NCBI GenBank assembly: GCA_951213105.1
Contig: OX578136.1
Span: 152,933,178-152,997,177 of the forward strand
Direction of reading: 5' to 3'
DNA length: 64,000 nt
Source: Amaurobius ferox
Lineage: Eukaryota; Arthropoda; Arachnida; Araneae; Amaurobiidae
A model generated the notes under the pieces. The model was given only the letters and a program-made list of their open reading frames with translations, was not told where the DNA came from and ran no database searches. Both the position numbers and the translations under genes were made by a program. Shown here in pieces: positions 61,217 through 64,000 of this stretch; position 1 is the stretch's first letter; each line of letters starts with the position of its first letter.

Positions 61217-62391
61217 AACAAGAAAGATCAATCATGCATAAAGCATTGATTATGGAACAATTTCCAACTGTAATGCAATTTTATTTAAAAATCTCTAAAA
61301 TGCTATACAGTCAGAAGTAATATTTTTTAAATTATCATAATACTACAATAATTTATTATATTTGAAAACTTCATCGAAAATAAATGAACTTTATTCAAAT
61401 GACGTCATTGAAATATAAATCGCCTCCATATAAAAGCAACATTTCATTCATAAACATTTTCCCATTCCTTTCATTCATCACAATACTATAATAATTTTTT
61501 ATTTAAAAATTTAAAACCATGGAGGTACAAGTAATTTAACTCTATGCTTAAAATTTCATCAAAAAAATCGTCTGGTTCTCTGTGTAAAATCAATGAATAT
61601 TTCATTCATATCAGCTATATTGCAGACTCCATGAGCTAAATAATTTTGCGTTAAAGAAATGCAGCAATTCTTATACGACTCATTCTACATCTTTTGGTGT
61701 TTACATTCTCCATAAGTGAAAATTAGGCTTTGTTGTAGAAATAATCCAAGTTTGATGATCATTTAAACTCAAATATTATGTAATTGCGTTGTTTCAGTAT
61801 GTAGATGCACAGAATTTGAGCAAAAATAAAGCAGTTACTAAATAAAATTAGGACGTACGTACGCAAAAAATACGCAACACTAAATACGAATTAAAAAGAA
61901 CTTTAAAAATCATGATTTTGACACAAGATGGATGCCATATTTTATTTTGAAGTGGGTCACATGATCTCTTCATATAATGGTCATGTGATCTCTTCATATA
62001 AAAGGTGTAATTATTATTTTAATTTTTATTTTAAAACTATTGAATATATTTTGCTGAAATTTTTTTTATTTATTTTATAGGATAATTTGAATATTTCCTA
62101 AAACTTTCAAAGCAGTTTGTGAATTTTAAATTTGCTTAAAAAATGTTTATAAAATTAGGTGCCATAGGGCTCAATGTATTTCATTTTTTCAACCTGGGTT
62201 CAATCCAAAACTAATTGGGTGATATTATCCATTTATATTCCCATAAGTCAGACAGACTGTCTGAACAACATACTAAAATTTCATTTTGATAAAGTCATTT
62301 TCAAGGCAGTTATCGTGCTAACAGACAGACAGGCATACAGACAGAATGAACAAAGTCATAAACACTTTTCAACTATGTTATAAAGTGTTAA
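61217..62391 (+). repeat. Element B copy 5
   Basis: A complete copy from acaagaaagatcaatcatg to ataaagtgtta, with the doubled catgatctcttcatat motif (about 61960-62000) and a small private insertion with a cgtacgtacgcaaaa motif at about 61850-61875. Confidence 0.85.
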
Positions 62392-62436
62392 AAAGATAAA
62401 ACTGGATGATAACACATACGACACATTTTTGCGAAT

Positions 62437-62544
62437 TCCACGTAGGCTCACAATGCAATCACGGATTCTTAAGTACTTTTCAATAACTAATCCACGTAGG
62501 CTCACAATGCAATCACGGATTCTTAAGTACTTTTCAATAACTAA
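62437..62544. repeat. 54-bp direct duplication
   Basis: Two identical 54-bp units beginning tccacgtaggctcacaatgc and ending ttttcaataactaa stand back to back. A third partial piece (gtactttttcaataattaa) follows. The repeat explains the duplicated peptide on the reverse strand; it is not a gene. Confidence 0.92.
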
Positions 62545-62738
62545 GTACTTTTTCAATAATTAAGTACTTTTTTTATCTAAACAATTTCCATCAGCAATTT
62601 GTGTGTTTATGATCCCTATTTTCACTGATGAAACAGCCTTTTACATGGTACGGAAAAGTGGCATAAGTCAGATATTTTCCTTTATCATAATGCAGTTGGT
62701 TTTAAAGATACAGATATGCAGTTTTTAACACTTTAGAA

Positions 62739-64000
62739 CAGGGGTCTCCAAACTACGGCCCACGAGCACCACCAATCTGGCCCGCGGTAGCAGGCCGGAC
62801 ATGCCCGGTTTCCTGCCAACCATACTTTATTTTGATTACATTGTAAAATTTACAATGTAAGTAAATCACACACAAAAAAAATAATCAGATGTTTTTATTT
62901 AACGACCAATTAAGAAACACAATAACTGACATATATAATGAAATTGAACATTTTAACTGTCAATGATATGAGATTTATCCTAAAAACTTACAATAAGTGA
63001 CATACATAGGTAATTCACATATTGAAATTAAACATTATAATTATGATTAATGAGATTTATGTATCTGTAACTTTCCACTGGCAATTGTTTGCAGTTGTGG
63101 ATCAAGTTTACTAGTGAAAAATATCAGCAGCGACTTCAAATGCTCATCAGTTAATTTGGATCTGTAAATATTTTTTGTATATTTCATTTTGGAGAATGTT
63201 TTTTCACACAGATAAGTAGTATCGAAAGCGGGAAAAAAACGCCACGAGCAAATTTATGCAACTGATCAAACTGTGTGAGTGGAAGACTCTTATAAAATTC
63301 CAGCAATAATGACTTTAAATATTTTTCTTTAAAAATATCGCTACACTGCAAATCAATTATTTCCATTTGAAGTTCTAGGGCAAGGGTTTCTATATCGGCG
63401 TTAAAAGGATTTTGAAAAATCTTGATATCGTTTGCAATTGCATTAAAATCTGAAAAACGAGACTCAAAATTTATTTTTAAAGCACCCAAAGCTTTAATTT
63501 TGAAATCTACTGGAAATGGAGGCTCAGTTTGATGACTGAATGTTTGGCATGTATTAAAATGCGTGAAAATTTTTTTGTTCAATTGAGATTAAAATAAAAC
63601 AATTTTTTGTTGAAAGGACTTAATATGAGTGTATAAATCAGGCAGAAGCTGGTTTTCTCCTTGTAATTTTAAATTAAGGTCATTCATATGATTAGTTAAA
63701 TCTGTATAAAATGATAACTTCCATAACCACTCATTGTTTTCTTCATTTAAGAAAATTTCGATTACTGTTCGAAATATTATTCGAGCTAAAAAAATCGCGT
63801 TAGAACTTTTCCGCAGTTAAGCCAGCATACTGCAGTATAATATGGTAAGTCATTTTCTCCAATCTCTTCAATAAACTCATGGAATTGACTATGATTAAGC
63901 GCATGTGATCTGATATAATTAACAACTGACATGACTGACTCAAACTTCTGACATATCCAAGCATTTTCCACACAAAGACTGTTGGTGAATGATGCAATGT
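62739..64000 (-). mobile_element. hAT-superfamily transposon (left part; continues past window)
   Basis: The terminus caggggtctccaaactacgg at 62739 is a hAT-type TIR (CAGGGGTC class), followed by subterminal cggcccacgagcaccaccaa and ggcccgcggtagcaggcc. The minus-strand transposase remnant begins about 300 bp inside. The other end lies beyond 64000, so the TIR pair and the 8-bp duplication (left candidate ctttagaa) cannot be checked here. Confidence 0.82.
63047..64000 (-). pseudogene. hAT transposase C-terminal half, decayed
   Basis: The minus strand reads a hAT transposase of the kind often annotated as GTF2IRD2-like or ZBED5-like. In order: VVNYIRSHALNHSQFHEF, ENDLPYYTAVCWLNCGKVL, WLWKLSFYTDLTNHMNDLNL, LALELQMEIIDLQCSD, FYKSLPLTQFDQLHKFARGV and the hAT C-terminal dimerisation segment ending near 63047. 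Breaks: a TAG after KVLTRFF (63786-63788), a frame change between there and the WLWKL segment, a TAA near 63590 and a frame change near 63230. The catalytic Trp-containing insertion region is thus split and the gene is dead. The N-terminal zinc finger would lie to the right of the window. Confidence 0.85.

Overview
The window is eukaryotic nuclear DNA: AT-rich, full of microsatellites and transposon remnants, with short exons bounded by GT/AG splice sites and introns of up to 11 kb. The DEDDh exonuclease exons, the arthropod-type Tc1/mariner transposase, the tRNA-like SINEs and the Gag resembling those of spider Gypsy elements together suggest an arachnid, most likely a spider. The lineage is inferred from repeat style, not proven.

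Two host genes can be supported. On the + strand, three phase-compatible exons (4588-4624, 8693-8794, 11875-12020) encode a 94-residue single-pass membrane protein with a Cys-rich, basic C-terminus. I do not recognise its family. On the - strand, five phase-compatible exons (48959 down to 21716) encode the complete C-terminal DEDDh 3'-5' exonuclease domain of a REXO1-like protein, ending at a normal stop. Its N-terminal exons lie beyond the window or were not recognised. The two genes converge tail to tail around 12.5-21 kb.

Almost everything else is mobile or repetitive DNA. 1-8.4 kb: a tandem trio of element A (the TG-microsatellite repeat), a SINE with a 14-bp target-site duplication, a MITE, a Tc1 fossil and another element A. 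9.8-32.4 kb: element B copies, TIR elements, tandem repeats, a decayed mariner-type transposase and a small Helitron. 42.65-48.07 kb: a complete gag-only LTR retrotransposon inside a REXO1 intron, with 5-bp target duplication and two nearly identical LTRs, each split by an independent SINE insertion. One of those SINEs carries a 5S rRNA-derived head. 49.1-50.0 kb: a tandem SINE-derived array. 51.2-58.1 kb: two head-to-tail Helitrons of about 3.4 kb joined exactly CTAG|TC. 59.2-62.4 kb: more copies of elements A and B. 62.74 kb to the end: a decayed hAT transposon.

The most noteworthy structures are the paired-LTR/SINE nest, in which each LTR supplies the empty site for the insertion in the other, the composite 5S/tRNA SINE, the hierarchical tandem Helitrons with bypassed internal ends, and the uncharacterised 94-residue membrane protein. 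All identities are judged by eye; no alignment or database search was run.
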